Source of the DNA: Citrobacter farmeri
GTDB taxonomy: Bacteria; Pseudomonadota; Gammaproteobacteria; Enterobacterales; Enterobacteriaceae
Assembly (NCBI RefSeq): GCF_019048065.1
Contig: NZ_CP077291.1
Span: forward strand, 1,364,001 to 1,428,000
DNA length: 64,000 nt
Reading direction: 5' to 3'
Shown: piece by piece, positions 1-9,757 of the stretch
How the letters are laid out: each line of letters opens with the position of its first letter
How positions within the stretch are numbered: position 1 is the stretch's first letter
Translations under genes and position numbers: made by a program
The notes under the pieces: generated by a model
Told to the model about the DNA's origin: nothing
The model's database searches: none
What the model saw: the letters and a program-made list of their open reading frames with translations, nothing else

Positions 1-716
1 TTCAGCAACCGCCTGAAGTGCCGGTACAGCCGCAGCATGCCCAGCGTCCGCCGGTACAGCAGCCGCAGCCAGCGCCGCAGCAATCCGTTCAGCCGCAGCC
101 GGTGCATCAGCCTGCGCCACAACAACCTGTGCATCAGCCGCAACCGGTTCAACAACAGCCCGCTGCGCCACAGGTTCAGCCGGTTCAGCCAACTGCGCCA
201 CAGCCGTCTCAGCAGGCCTTCCAGCCCGCAGAGCCCGTGATCGAGCCGCAGCCTGAGCCCGTCGTTGAGGAAGCGCCAGCTCCGGAAAAACCGCAGCGTA
301 AAGAAGCCGTGATCATCATGAACGTCGCCGCCCATCATGGCAGCGAGTTGAACGGTGAGGTGCTGCTCAATAGCATCCAGCAAGCCGGCTTCAAATTTGG
401 CGACATGAATATCTTCCATCGTCATCTGAGTCCGGATGGCAGCGGTCCAGCGTTGTTCAGCCTGGCAAATATGGTTAACCCGGGCACGTTTGATCCAGAA
501 ATGGTCGACTTCACCACGCCGGGCGTGACCATCTTTATGCAGGTGCCGTCTTATGGTGATGAACTGCAAAACTTCAAACTGATGCTGCAATCCGCACAGC
601 ACATTGCCGATGAAGTCGGTGGCGTAGTGCTTGACGATCAGCGTCGGATGATGACGCCGCAAAAATTGCGCGAGTATCAGGACCGTATCCGTGAAGTGAA
701 AGACGCGAACGCCTGA
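1..716 (+). CDS. zipA: Cell division protein ZipA, C-terminal part (5' end outside window)
   Basis: ZipA is an inner-membrane anchor that ties FtsZ filaments to the cytoplasmic membrane and is essential for septation in gammaproteobacteria. The gene enters the window already open; the first complete codon is at base 3, giving about 237 residues. The first 90 or so are a linker extremely rich in Pro and Gln, in repeats of the PQPVQ/HQPAPQQ kind, as in the flexible ZipA tether. The rest, starting near [14 protein letters not shown], is the globular FtsZ-binding domain, which runs to the stop. The N-terminal membrane anchor is not in the window. An intrinsic terminator follows 32 bases after the stop and ligA starts beyond it, the usual enterobacterial order. 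Confidence 0.96.
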   Translation, partial: QQPPEVPVQPQHAQRPPVQQPQPAPQQSVQPQPVHQPAPQQPVHQPQPVQQQPAAPQVQPVQPTAPQPSQQAFQPAEPVIEPQPEPVVEEAPAPEKPQRKEAVIIMNVAAHHGSELNGEVLLNSIQQAGFKFGDMNIFHRHLSPDGSGPALFSLANMVNPGTFDPEMVDFTTPGVTIFMQVPSYGDELQNFKLMLQSAQHIADEVGGVVLDDQRRMMTPQKLREYQDRIREVKDANA

Positions 717-748
717 TACACTCAAGGCACGACAACTTCCTTTCTGAA

Positions 749-771
749 CCCCCGCCTGTCGGGGGTTTTTT
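749..771 (+). terminator. Intrinsic terminator after zipA
   Basis: A perfect 6-bp GC stem (CCCCCG/CGGGGG, loop CCTGT) is followed by six T. It separates zipA from ligA, which starts 18 bases later. Confidence 0.9.
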
Positions 772-779
772 ATCATTGA

Positions 780-2804
<2,025 letters not shown>

Positions 2805-2805
2805 G

Positions 2806-3024
2806 ATGGAAAAAGAGCAGCTCGTTGAGATTGCCAATACGGTGATGCCGTTTGGTAAATATAAGGGGCGTCGGCTGATCGATGTGCCGGAAGAGTATCT
2901 GCTGTGGTTTGCCCGTAAGGATGAGTTCCCGGCGGGTAAACTGGGTGAGCTGATGCAAATTACGCTGCTGATCAAAACCGAAGGGCTGAGCCAACTGGTT
3001 CAGCCCCTGAAACGTCCGCTTTAA
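2806..3024 (+). CDS. ypeB: YpeB, small DUF3820 protein
   Basis: A 72-residue protein of unknown function, almost identical in sequence and length to E. coli YpeB (DUF3820 family). The start was set at the ATG at 2806, one base after the ligA stop, because upstream in-frame codons lie inside ligA and the family begins MEKEQL. The core reads MPFGKYKGRRLIDVPEEYLLWF, a motif typical of DUF3820 proteins, which are often fused to or near nucleases elsewhere. No membrane segment or signal peptide is visible. The stop codon overlaps the yfeH stop tail to tail. A link to ligA function is suggested only by position. Confidence 0.92.
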   Translation: MEKEQLVEIANTVMPFGKYKGRRLIDVPEEYLLWFARKDEFPAGKLGELMQITLLIKTEGLSQLVQPLKRPL

Positions 3025-4019
3025 GCTTTTGCGGCGCGGCTGTTCTGCTGCGCCTGTAACTGTTCAGTCTGGCGCTTGTAGCGACGCGCCAGTACCGCGC
3101 AGACCATCAACTGGATCTGGTGGAAGATCATCAGCGGTAGCACCATCATCCCAATAACGGACGTCGGAAAGAGGATATTGGCCATTGGTACGCCGTTCGC
3201 CAGGCTCTTTTTCGACCCGCAGAAGACGATCGTGATTTCGTCGGCCTTGTTGAAGCCGCATTTGCGCGCCACAAAAATGTTTACGGCAATCACGATGGCG
3301 AGCAGCACAATGCTGACCACGACGATAAACAGCAGCGATCCCCAGCCCACTTTGTGCCAGATCCCGTTAACGACGGCTTCGCTGAAGGCCGAATAGACCA
3401 CCAGCAGAATCGACGTCTGGTCTGTCTTCGCAATCCATTTTTTATTTTGCGCAACCCATTTGCCGATCCACGGACGGGAAAGGTGTCCGAGCACAAACGG
3501 CAACAGCAGTTGCAGCATGATTTTTCCAACCTGTTCCAGACTCCCTTCTGCGCCGTGAATATTCATCACCACACCGACCAGCAGCGGGGAGAGGAAAATC
3601 CCCAGCAGGCTGGAGGCCGACGCCGAGCAGACCGCTGCCGCAACGTTCCCTCCCGCCAGCGATGTAAAGGCAATCGCCGACTGCACCGTAGCGGGCAAAA
3701 TGCACAGATACAGGAAACCGGTGTAGAGCATCGGGTCAACGTTGACAGGCGCCCACCAGGCAAACAGTACACCAAGCACCGGGAACAGAATGAAGGTGCT
3801 GCACATCACCCACAGGTGCAAACGCCAGTGGCTGCCGCCAGCGATAATGGCTTCGCGCGAGAGCTTTGCCCCGTGCATAAAAAACAAGAGCGCAATGGCG
3901 GCAGTGGTAATGCCTTCAACGACAGGAACAAAATCTCCCTCCGCTGGAAAAAATGAGGCCAGCAGAACGACCGTAACCAGGGTCAGGGTAAACGGATCAA
4001 GGATACGAAAAATATTCAT
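3021..4019 (-). CDS. yfeH: YfeH, putative bile acid:sodium symporter-like transporter
   Basis: A 332-residue polytopic inner-membrane protein of the SBF-like family (bile acid/Na+ symporter fold). About ten hydrophobic segments are visible. It begins with two short helices (LDPFTLTLVTVVLLASFFP, then TTAAIALLFFMHGAKL) and has the conserved stretch CILPATVQSAIAFTSLAGGNVAAA. No substrate is known for YfeH. It is divergent from the LysR regulator gene yfeR, with 86 bases between the starts, an arrangement that in LysR systems usually means control of the neighbour. The stop codon overlaps the ypeB stop from the opposite strand. Confidence 0.92.
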   Translation of the reverse strand: MNIFRILDPFTLTLVTVVLLASFFPAEGDFVPVVEGITTAAIALLFFMHGAKLSREAIIAGGSHWRLHLWVMCSTFILFPVLGVLFAWWAPVNVDPMLYTGFLYLCILPATVQSAIAFTSLAGGNVAAAVCSASASSLLGIFLSPLLVGVVMNIHGAEGSLEQVGKIMLQLLLPFVLGHLSRPWIGKWVAQNKKWIAKTDQTSILLVVYSAFSEAVVNGIWHKVGWGSLLFIVVVSIVLLAIVIAVNIFVARKCGFNKADEITIVFCGSKKSLANGVPMANILFPTSVIGMMVLPLMIFHQIQLMVCAVLARRYKRQTEQLQAQQNSRAAKA

Positions 4020-4105
4020 AAATACTCCAGGAATTCAGTGTCCTCATTTTGCGTTTTTCATTTTGAGAAATAAAATTGATTTATTGCATCTATATATGAA
4101 TCAAG

Positions 4106-5035
4106 TTGATGAATTATTCACTGCGTCAATTACGTGTGTTTGTCACCGTTGCTCAGGAGCGAAGTTTCAGCCGGGCTGGTGAGTGTATTGGTCTGAGTCA
4201 GTCGGCAGTCAGTCACAGTATCAAAGAACTGGAGCGTCAGACAGGGGTGAAACTACTGGACCGTACGACGCGTGAAGTCGTGCTGACGGAAGCCGGGCAA
4301 CAGCTGGCGGGCCGCCTGGAGCGACTGCTGGATGAACTGCATATCACGCTGCGGGAAGCGGGTAGGGTGGGCACGCAACTTGCCGGTACAGTCCGCGTCG
4401 CGGCAAGCCAGACTATTTCCGCCCATCTCATTCCGCAGTGCATTGCCCAAAGCAATCAGCGTTATCCGGCGATCGACTTTGTTCTGCACGATCGACCGCA
4501 GCAGTGGGTGCTGGAGAGTATCCGCCAGGGGGAAGTGGATTTTGGTATTGTGATTGATCCCGGTGCGGTGAGCGATTTGCAGTGCGAAGCGATACTGTCC
4601 GAACCCTTTCTTCTGCTCTGTCACCAGGCGCATCCGTTGGCACAACAGGAGTGGGTGAGTTGGCAGGATCTCCAACAGGAACGACTGGTGTTGCAGGATT
4701 ACGCGTCGGGGAGTCGGCCGCTGATTGACGCGGCGCTCGCGCACTTTGCAATAGAGGCCAATATTGTGCAGGAGATTGGCCATCCGGCGACGCTGTTTCC
4801 GATGGTGGAAGCGGGGATAGGCATTAGCATTTTGCCTGCGCTGGCCCTACCGCTGCCGCAGGGGAGCCATTTGCAGGTGAAGCGCCTGACGCCGGTAGTG
4901 GAACGACAGTTGATGCTGGCGCGGCGCAAAAACCGCTCGCTGTCGACAGCAGCCCAGGCGCTGTGGGAGGTGGTTCGCACCCAGGCAAATGAATTAACGG
5001 ATTTACGTGCACAGGATCCGCTCTATCAGATATAG
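4106..5035 (+). CDS. yfeR: YfeR, LysR-type transcriptional regulator
   Basis: A DNA-binding LysR-family regulator. The N-terminal winged helix-turn-helix covers about residues 1-60 ([20 protein letters not shown]...[14 protein letters not shown]). The effector-binding domain follows from about residue 90 and includes the typical [15 protein letters not shown] stretch. The 309-residue reading starts at 4106; a second ATG at 4109 gives MNYSLRQ, which matches E. coli YfeR, so the true start may be three bases later. It is divergent from yfeH, its likely target. In Salmonella yfeR has been linked to osmolarity; nothing in this sequence tests that. Confidence 0.92.
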   Translation: MMNYSLRQLRVFVTVAQERSFSRAGECIGLSQSAVSHSIKELERQTGVKLLDRTTREVVLTEAGQQLAGRLERLLDELHITLREAGRVGTQLAGTVRVAASQTISAHLIPQCIAQSNQRYPAIDFVLHDRPQQWVLESIRQGEVDFGIVIDPGAVSDLQCEAILSEPFLLLCHQAHPLAQQEWVSWQDLQQERLVLQDYASGSRPLIDAALAHFAIEANIVQEIGHPATLFPMVEAGIGISILPALALPLPQGSHLQVKRLTPVVERQLMLARRKNRSLSTAAQALWEVVRTQANELTDLRAQDPLYQI

Positions 5036-5364
5036 ACGTCAACCTGATGGTCATCGGAAGGATAGTTAACGCCTTCCGCTTTGAGCTGTGTTTGTTCCTG
5101 CTTTTGCTGGGCCTCTTCGACCTGCTGGCGCTGTAACTGTGCCAGCTGTGCCTGCAACACTTTGATCTGAGTCTGTATCAATTCCTGCTGCTTCTTCTTC
5201 TCTTCGGCACTGCCGCTGCCGTCCGGCACCTCTTTTAGCTTCTGCGTCAGTTGGGTGATTTTCTCTGCAATCTGCGCGATTTGTGCAGAGAGGCTGTTAC
5301 CGGAGGCGGCTTTGGTTCCCCCGCCGCTTTGCACGGAAGGGGTTGAGACGTTAATCGTGGTCAT
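5026..5364 (-). CDS. FlxA-like protein
   Basis: A 112-residue soluble protein with a Ser/Gly-rich N-terminus followed by a long heptad-like helix of Gln, Lys and Glu ([20 protein letters not shown] and [18 protein letters not shown]), a predicted coiled coil. This matches the FlxA-like family (the founding member, E. coli FlxA in the Qin prophage, is flagellum-sigma regulated). Function is unknown. Its 3' end overlaps yfeR by 10 bases tail to tail. It occupies the place where E. coli K-12 carries yfeN between yfeR and xapA. No sigma-28 promoter was identified with confidence upstream. Confidence 0.78.
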   Translation of the reverse strand: MTTINVSTPSVQSGGGTKAASGNSLSAQIAQIAEKITQLTQKLKEVPDGSGSAEEKKKQQELIQTQIKVLQAQLAQLQRQQVEEAQQKQEQTQLKAEGVNYPSDDHQVDVYI

Positions 5365-5563
5365 TATGGTTTTCCTTTTGCCATTAAAACTACGATATCG
5401 GCAGACGTTAGCGGACCTTCAGTACCACCTGCCATTTCTGGCAGCGACACTTTTTCTCTTGCAACGGTTTTTATTCGCTATATCAATACATATTTACTAT
5501 CGATCGGCAGGGAAAACTGTATTGGTAATCGATTGCGTGCTCTGGTTATAACCATTACTTCCC

Positions 5564-5578
5564 TCACTCAATGAGTGA
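5564..5578. promoter_or_regulatory. Perfect inverted repeat in xapA leader
   Basis: The arms TCACTCA and TGAGTGA flank a single A, 24 bases upstream of the xapA ATG and downstream of a TTATAA box near 5546. It could be an operator or the base of an mRNA hairpin over the 5' leader. XapR is the known regulator of xapAB, but no published XapR motif was matched here. Confidence 0.45.
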
Positions 5579-5601
5579 TTAGCCGATTATAAGGACATCT
5601 C

Positions 5602-6435
5602 ATGACCCACTCCCACTTTTCCCAGAATCCCTGGAACAGCGCTGATATTATTCGCGGTTACAAACCTGACTTCACGCCGCGCGTCGCCTTTATCCTGGGA
5701 TCGGGTTTAGGCGCGCTGGCTGAGCAGATAGAAGACGCGGTGGCGATTTCCTACGAGAAGCTGCCGGGTTTCCCGGTGAGTACTGTTCACGGGCATGCGG
5801 GCGAGTTAGTGCTTGGCCATCTGGCCGGGGTCCCCGTCGCCTGTATGAAAGGGCGCGGGCATTTCTACGAAGGACGCGGCATGACCGTCATGACCGACGC
5901 TATTCGCACGATGAAGCTGCTGGGTTGCGAACTGCTGTTCTGCACCAATGCAGCGGGTTCTCTGCGTCCGCAAGTGGGACCGGGGAGCCTGGTGGCGCTG
6001 AGTGACCATATTAACACCATGCCGGGAACGCCGATGGTTGGGCCGAACGATGAACGCTTTGGTGAGCGTTTCTTCTCGCTGGCTAATGCCTACGACGCCG
6101 ATTATCGCGCGGTTTTGCAGACCGTCGCGGCTGACGAGGGCTTTTCGCTGAGTGAAGGGGTGTTTGTTTCCTACCCTGGGCCCAACTTTGAGACAGCCGC
6201 TGAGATCCGCATGATGCAGATTATCGGCGGTGACGTGGTGGGAATGTCGGTGGTGCCTGAAGTCATCACCGCCCGCCATTGCGGACTGAAAGTGGTTGCC
6301 GTGTCGGCGATCACCAATCTGGCGGAAGGCCTGGGGGATGTGAAACTCTCGCACGCGCAAACCCTGGCGGCGGCTGAACTTTCACGACAAAACTTTATCG
6401 ACCTGATTTGCGGGTTCCTGCGCAAACTGGCCTGA
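5602..6435 (+). CDS. xapA: Xanthosine phosphorylase (purine nucleoside phosphorylase II)
   Basis: Cleaves xanthosine, inosine and guanosine with phosphate into base and ribose-1-phosphate. The 277 residues equal the E. coli XapA length. Motifs visible are FILGSGLGALAEQI (phosphate-binding loop), the GRGHFYEG loop, CTNAAGSLRPQVGPG and FVSYPGPNFETAAEIRMM, followed by GMSVVPEV and AVSAITNLAEG around the purine site. It heads the xapAB unit, with the permease 64 bases downstream and the regulator xapR beyond. Expression in E. coli needs XapR plus xanthosine. The N-terminal 15 residues differ from E. coli, as is common in this family. Confidence 0.96.
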   Translation: MTHSHFSQNPWNSADIIRGYKPDFTPRVAFILGSGLGALAEQIEDAVAISYEKLPGFPVSTVHGHAGELVLGHLAGVPVACMKGRGHFYEGRGMTVMTDAIRTMKLLGCELLFCTNAAGSLRPQVGPGSLVALSDHINTMPGTPMVGPNDERFGERFFSLANAYDADYRAVLQTVAADEGFSLSEGVFVSYPGPNFETAAEIRMMQIIGGDVVGMSVVPEVITARHCGLKVVAVSAITNLAEGLGDVKLSHAQTLAAAELSRQNFIDLICGFLRKLA

Positions 6436-6452
6436 AACAGATAATAATAATG

Positions 6453-6472
6453 ACCCCGCCTCCAGGCGGGGT
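6453..6472 (+). terminator. GC-rich hairpin between xapA and xapB
   Basis: ACCCCGCCT and AGGCGGGGT form a strong stem with a 2-base central spacer. No T tract follows, so it is more likely a partial terminator or 3'-end stabiliser that sets the xapA to xapB ratio than a full stop. Confidence 0.55.
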
Positions 6473-6499
6473 TCGTACTCTACGGCAAGGAAGTGAAAA

Positions 6500-7756
6500 A
6501 TGGGTATTGCGTCCCGATTAAAGATCATGTCGTTTATGCAATATTTTATCTGGGGAAGCTGGCTGGTGACCCTGGGTTCATACATGATTAACACCCTTCA
6601 TTTTACCGGCGCCAATGTGGGCATGGTGTACAGCTCAAAAGGACTGGCGGCGATTATCATGCCCGGCATTATGGGTATCATTGCGGATAAGTGGCTGCGT
6701 GCTGAGCGCGCTTATATGTTTTGTCATCTGCTCTGCGCGGGCGTGTTGCTCTACGCGACCACGGTGACCGACCCGGACACCATGTTCTGGGTGATGTTGA
6801 TCAACGCAATGGCCTTCATGCCAACGATTTCTCTTTCTAACAGCGTCTCTTACTCTTGTCTGGCGCAGGCAGGGCAGGATCCGGTAACGACATTTCCTCC
6901 TGTCCGCGTTTTTGGCACGCTAGGGTTTATCGTCGCAATGTGGACGGTAAGTCTGATGGGGCTGGAGCTGAGCAGCGCGCAGTTGTACATTGCGTCCGGT
7001 GCATCACTGCTGCTGGCGATCTATGCACTTACGCTGCCTAAAATTCCGGTAGCCGAGAAGAAAGCGAATGCGTCGTTCGCCAGTAAGCTGGGGCTGGACG
7101 CATTCGTACTGTTCAAAAATCCGCGGATGGCGATCTTCTTCCTGTTTGCGATGATGCTGGGGGCCGTTCTGCAAATTACCAACGTTTTCGGTAATCCCTT
7201 CCTGCACGACTTTGCCCGCGATCCGCAATTTGCCGACAGTTTCGTGGTGAAATACCCGTCCATCTTACTGTCCGTCTCGCAGATGGCGGAAGTGGGCTTT
7301 ATTCTGACCATCCCGTTCTTCCTCAAACGTTTTGGCATCAAAACGGTCATGCTGATGAGCATGCTGGCGTGGACATTGCGTTTTGGTTTCTTTGCCTTCG
7401 GCGATCCGTCGCCGTTCGGTTTTGTCTTGCTGTTGATGTCGATGATCGTCTACGGCTGCGCATTCGACTTCTTCAACATTTCTGGCTCCGTTTTCGTTGA
7501 GCAGGAAGTGGAATCTCGGATCCGTGCCAGCGCGCAGGGGCTGTTTATGACGATGGTCAATGGCGTCGGGGCCTGGGTGGGTTCCATCCTGAGCGGGATG
7601 GCGGTCGATTACTTCTCTGTGGATGGTGTCAAGGACTGGCAAACCATCTGGCTCGTCTTTGCGGCGTATGCCCTGGCGCTGGCGGTGATTTTTGCGCTGT
7701 TCTTTAAGTACAAGCATGAGCCTGAAAAACTGACGCAACCCTCGCTGGCCCGTTAA
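6500..7756 (+). CDS. xapB: Xanthosine permease XapB
   Basis: A 418-residue nucleoside:H+ symporter of the major facilitator superfamily (NHS family, with NupG) that brings xanthosine into the cell for XapA. Twelve hydrophobic segments can be traced. The N-terminus MGIASRLKIMSFMQYFIWGSWLVTLG is characteristic of NupG/XapB proteins, as is VLQITNVFGNPFLHDF in the middle. A ribosome site (AAGGAAG) lies about 8 bases before the ATG. The gene follows xapA in the same direction, with a GC hairpin between, and precedes xapR. Confidence 0.95.
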   Translation: MGIASRLKIMSFMQYFIWGSWLVTLGSYMINTLHFTGANVGMVYSSKGLAAIIMPGIMGIIADKWLRAERAYMFCHLLCAGVLLYATTVTDPDTMFWVMLINAMAFMPTISLSNSVSYSCLAQAGQDPVTTFPPVRVFGTLGFIVAMWTVSLMGLELSSAQLYIASGASLLLAIYALTLPKIPVAEKKANASFASKLGLDAFVLFKNPRMAIFFLFAMMLGAVLQITNVFGNPFLHDFARDPQFADSFVVKYPSILLSVSQMAEVGFILTIPFFLKRFGIKTVMLMSMLAWTLRFGFFAFGDPSPFGFVLLLMSMIVYGCAFDFFNISGSVFVEQEVESRIRASAQGLFMTMVNGVGAWVGSILSGMAVDYFSVDGVKDWQTIWLVFAAYALALAVIFALFFKYKHEPEKLTQPSLAR

Positions 7757-7854
7757 TCCTCCTTTGCGGCGGGCGTGTATTGCCCGCCGTTCCTGTTCTG
7801 CGATGCAATGTGGTAACCTGGCGCATCAGTCTTCTTCTCAGGAGCGCATTACCC

Positions 7855-8739
7855 ATGGAACGCACGCATCGTATCGATCTCAAGTTACTGCGTTATTTTC
7901 TTGCCGTCGCCGAAGAGTTGCATTTTGGACGCGCCGCGGCTCGTCTGAATATGTCGCAGCCTCCGCTGAGTATTCACATCAAGGAGCTGGAACAGGAGCT
8001 CGGCACGCTGTTGTTTATCCGGCATTCACGCAGCGTGGCGTTGACCCATGCGGGGAAAATCCTGATGGAAGAGTCACGACGGCTGCTTTCCAGCGCCAAT
8101 CAGGTACTGGCGCGGGTCGAACAGATCGGGCGCGGTGAGGCAGGGCGGATCGAACTGGGGGTGATTGGCACCGCGATGTGGGGAAAAATGCGCCCGGTCA
8201 TGCGGCGATTCCTGAAGGCGAATCCCAACGTTGAGGTGATGTTTCGCGAAAATATGCCGGCGATGCAGATGGCCATGCTGGAGCGACGTGAACTGGATGC
8301 CGGCGTCTGGCGAATGGCAATTGAACCTGCGCCTGGATTTACCAGTCTGCGACTGCATGAATCCTCTTTTCTGGTTGCGATGCCGGAAGAGCATCCGCTG
8401 ACGGCCCGTGAGGCAATACCGTTAGCCGCACTGCGCAATGAATATTTCGTCACTATGCCTTCTGTTCACACTGACTGGGCATTTCTGCAACGCGTTTGTC
8501 AGAGCGCGGGATTCTCTCCGATGATTATTCGTGAAGTGATGGAACCGCAAACGGTGCTGGCGATGATCAGTATGGGAATTGGCATTACGCTGATTGCCGA
8601 TAGCTATGCGCAGATGAACTGGCCGGGAGTGGTGTTCCGCCCGTTAGAAGAGCGTATTCCGGCAGATTTGTACATCGTCTATGACCAACAGCAGGCGACG
8701 CCCGCATTAGAACATATGATTGATGCCTTAACGGCGTAG
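7855..8739 (+). CDS. xapR: XapR, LysR-type activator of xapAB
   Basis: A 294-residue LysR-family activator that responds to xanthosine and turns on xapAB. The helix-turn-helix is at about residues 8-65 (LLRYFLAVAEELHFGRAAARL...PPLSIHIKELEQEL). The effector domain begins near residue 92 (IELGVIGTAMWGKMRP). The start was set at the ATG at 7855, not the upstream in-frame ATG at 7780, because MERTHRIDLKLLRYF aligns with E. coli XapR and a ribosome site (CAGGAG) lies 10 bases before it. The gene is in the same direction as its targets, as in E. coli. Confidence 0.95.
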   Translation: MERTHRIDLKLLRYFLAVAEELHFGRAAARLNMSQPPLSIHIKELEQELGTLLFIRHSRSVALTHAGKILMEESRRLLSSANQVLARVEQIGRGEAGRIELGVIGTAMWGKMRPVMRRFLKANPNVEVMFRENMPAMQMAMLERRELDAGVWRMAIEPAPGFTSLRLHESSFLVAMPEEHPLTAREAIPLAALRNEYFVTMPSVHTDWAFLQRVCQSAGFSPMIIREVMEPQTVLAMISMGIGITLIADSYAQMNWPGVVFRPLEERIPADLYIVYDQQQATPALEHMIDALTA

Positions 8740-8748
8740 CTGAGAAGG

Positions 8749-8891
8749 GTAGGCCTGATAAGCGAAGCGCCATCAGGTAAGCAGGTTTGAGCCTTGTGAA
8801 TCCTGATATCGCCGGATGGCGACTGACGTCTTATCCAGCCTACGCGACTTAACTAAGCAGTGTAGGCCTGATAAGCGAAGCGCCATCAGGC
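8749..8891. repeat. BIME: three REP units downstream of xapR
   Basis: Two direct copies of a 29-base REP unit (GTAGGCCTGATAAGCGAAGC, ending GCCATCAGG) lie at 8749-8777 and 8862-8890. An inverted unit (GCCGGATGGCGACTGACGTC onward) lies at 8811-8843. Alternating head-to-tail REPs of this kind are BIMEs, found in enterobacterial intergenic DNA as 3'-end stabilisers, gyrase or IHF sites and insertion hot spots. Confidence 0.88.
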
Positions 8892-8903
8892 TCTAATCGT
8901 TAC

Positions 8904-9066
8904 ATTCTGCACATAGCAAAAAGGCGCCTTTAGGGCGCCTTTTTACATTGGTGGGTCGTGCAGGATGACTCGCTTCGCTCGCCCTTCGGGCCGTCGCCGC
9001 AGGCGGCTCCGTTGTTTCGCTGCGCTCAACACCGAACCTGCAGCAGGTTCGAATCATCAGATTCTG
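8904..9066 (-). repeat. Duplicated lysV 3' end and terminator with interrupted T-loop
   Basis: Bases 8904-8966 are identical over 63 bases to 9061-9123, which hold the last 18 bases of lysV and its terminator. Read on the minus strand, the copy is preceded by a 66-base GC-rich stretch (8967-9032) and then GCAGGTTCG (9033-9041), the 5' half of the same tRNA T arm. The second unit therefore looks like a tRNA-Lys 3' fragment with a 66-base insert in the T loop. An inverted copy of the T arm (8-bp arms around 9042) adjoins it. The rest of the extra tRNA is gone. It resembles the tRNA-tail repeats known downstream of some E. coli tRNA operons. Confidence 0.8.
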
Positions 9067-9077
9067 CACATAGCAAA

Positions 9078-9101
9078 AAGGCGCCTTTAGGGCGCCTTTT
9101 T
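9078..9101 (-). terminator. Terminator of the valUXY-lysV tRNA operon
   Basis: Read on the minus strand, AAAAAGGCGCC CTAAA GGCGCCTTTTT is a strong hairpin with a T tract just past the lysV 3' end. An identical copy lies at 8921-8944 in the duplicated segment. Confidence 0.9.
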
Positions 9102-9105
9102 ACAT

Positions 9106-9181
9106 TGGTGGGTCGTGCAGGATTCGAACCTGCGACCAATTGATTAAAAGTCAACTGCTCTACCAACTGAGCTAACGACCC
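9106..9181 (-). tRNA. lysV: tRNA-Lys (anticodon UUU)
   Basis: The 76-base gene reads GGGTCGTTAGCTCAGTTGGT on the minus strand, with anticodon TTT in the GACTTTTAATC loop, T arm GCAGGTTCGAATCCTGC and encoded CCA. It is the last gene of the four-tRNA operon in the same position as E. coli valUXY-lysV. Confidence 0.98.
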
Positions 9182-9185
9182 GAAG

Positions 9186-9261
9186 TGGTGGGTGATGACG
9201 GGATCGAACCGCCGACCCCCTCCTTGTAAGGGAGGTGCTCTCCCAGCTGAGCTAATCACCC
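9186..9261 (-). tRNA. valY: tRNA-Val (anticodon UAC)
   Basis: A 76-base tRNA with anticodon TAC in CCTTACAAGG, T arm GGCGGTTCGATCCCGTC and encoded CCA. It is four bases from lysV and identical to the two other tRNA-Val copies of this operon. Confidence 0.97.
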
Positions 9262-9302
9262 ACTTCGGTACTTCACAATAAGAAATTTAGCTGGCGAGAA
9301 AG

Positions 9303-9378
9303 TGGTGGGTGATGACGGGATCGAACCGCCGACCCCCTCCTTGTAAGGGAGGTGCTCTCCCAGCTGAGCTAATCACCC
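9303..9378 (-). tRNA. valX: tRNA-Val (anticodon UAC)
   Basis: The second identical tRNA-Val copy, with CCA encoded. It is separated from valY by 41 bases of spacer that RNase processing would remove. Confidence 0.97.
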
Positions 9379-9423
9379 ACTTCTCAATTTCTTATCTACA
9401 CGGCGGAGACTACATAAAGTAGT

Positions 9424-9499
9424 TGGTGGGTGATGACGGGATCGAACCGCCGACCCCCTCCTTGTAAGGGAGGTGCTCTCCCAGCTGAGCTAATCACCC
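9424..9499 (-). tRNA. valU: tRNA-Val (anticodon UAC)
   Basis: The first tRNA of the operon and an identical copy of valX and valY. It lies 45 bases from valX and just downstream of a strong consensus promoter. Confidence 0.97.
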
Positions 9500-9516
9500 C
9501 CGCTGTGTGGAGTCGC

Positions 9517-9544
9517 ATTATAGGGAGAGTTGAAAATGAGTCAA
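9517..9544 (-). promoter_or_regulatory. Promoter of the valUXY-lysV operon
   Basis: On the minus strand, TTGACT (9544-9539), a 16-base spacer and TATAAT (9522-9517) form a near-consensus sigma-70 promoter. The discriminator GCGACTCC is GC-rich, as expected for a stringently controlled tRNA promoter. Confidence 0.88.
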
Positions 9545-9757
9545 CGCCTTTTCTAAAGAAATTGTTCGTTCGTCGTAATTTTAAGCAAAACGATCGTGAA
9601 ACGGTCTCTGACGCATGATTTCTAAACAAAAACGTCTATGCGCGGCGTTTACCCGGTAACAACATTGAGGATTTACCTCACAGTGATAGAATATCGGCCA
9701 TTCTATTTTTCCCGGATTTGCCGGTTGTCGGCATCTTTATTAACGTAAGGCCATTTC

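Noticed and set aside
8958..9143. Open reading frame over the lysV tail (peptide ending GRAGFEPATN)
   Set aside because: It is a translation of a tRNA gene and its duplicate on the wrong strand. The GFEPATN-type ending is a well-known false prediction from tRNA genes.
9186..9499. Three 76-base repeats at regular spacing, possible CRISPR array
   Set aside because: The repeats are complete tRNA-Val genes with CCA ends; spacers are too few and unequal (41 and 45 bases).
9026..9629. Minus-strand frames across the tRNA-Val genes
   Set aside because: They are artefacts of the repeated tRNA sequence; the DNA is fully explained by valU, valX, valY and lysV.
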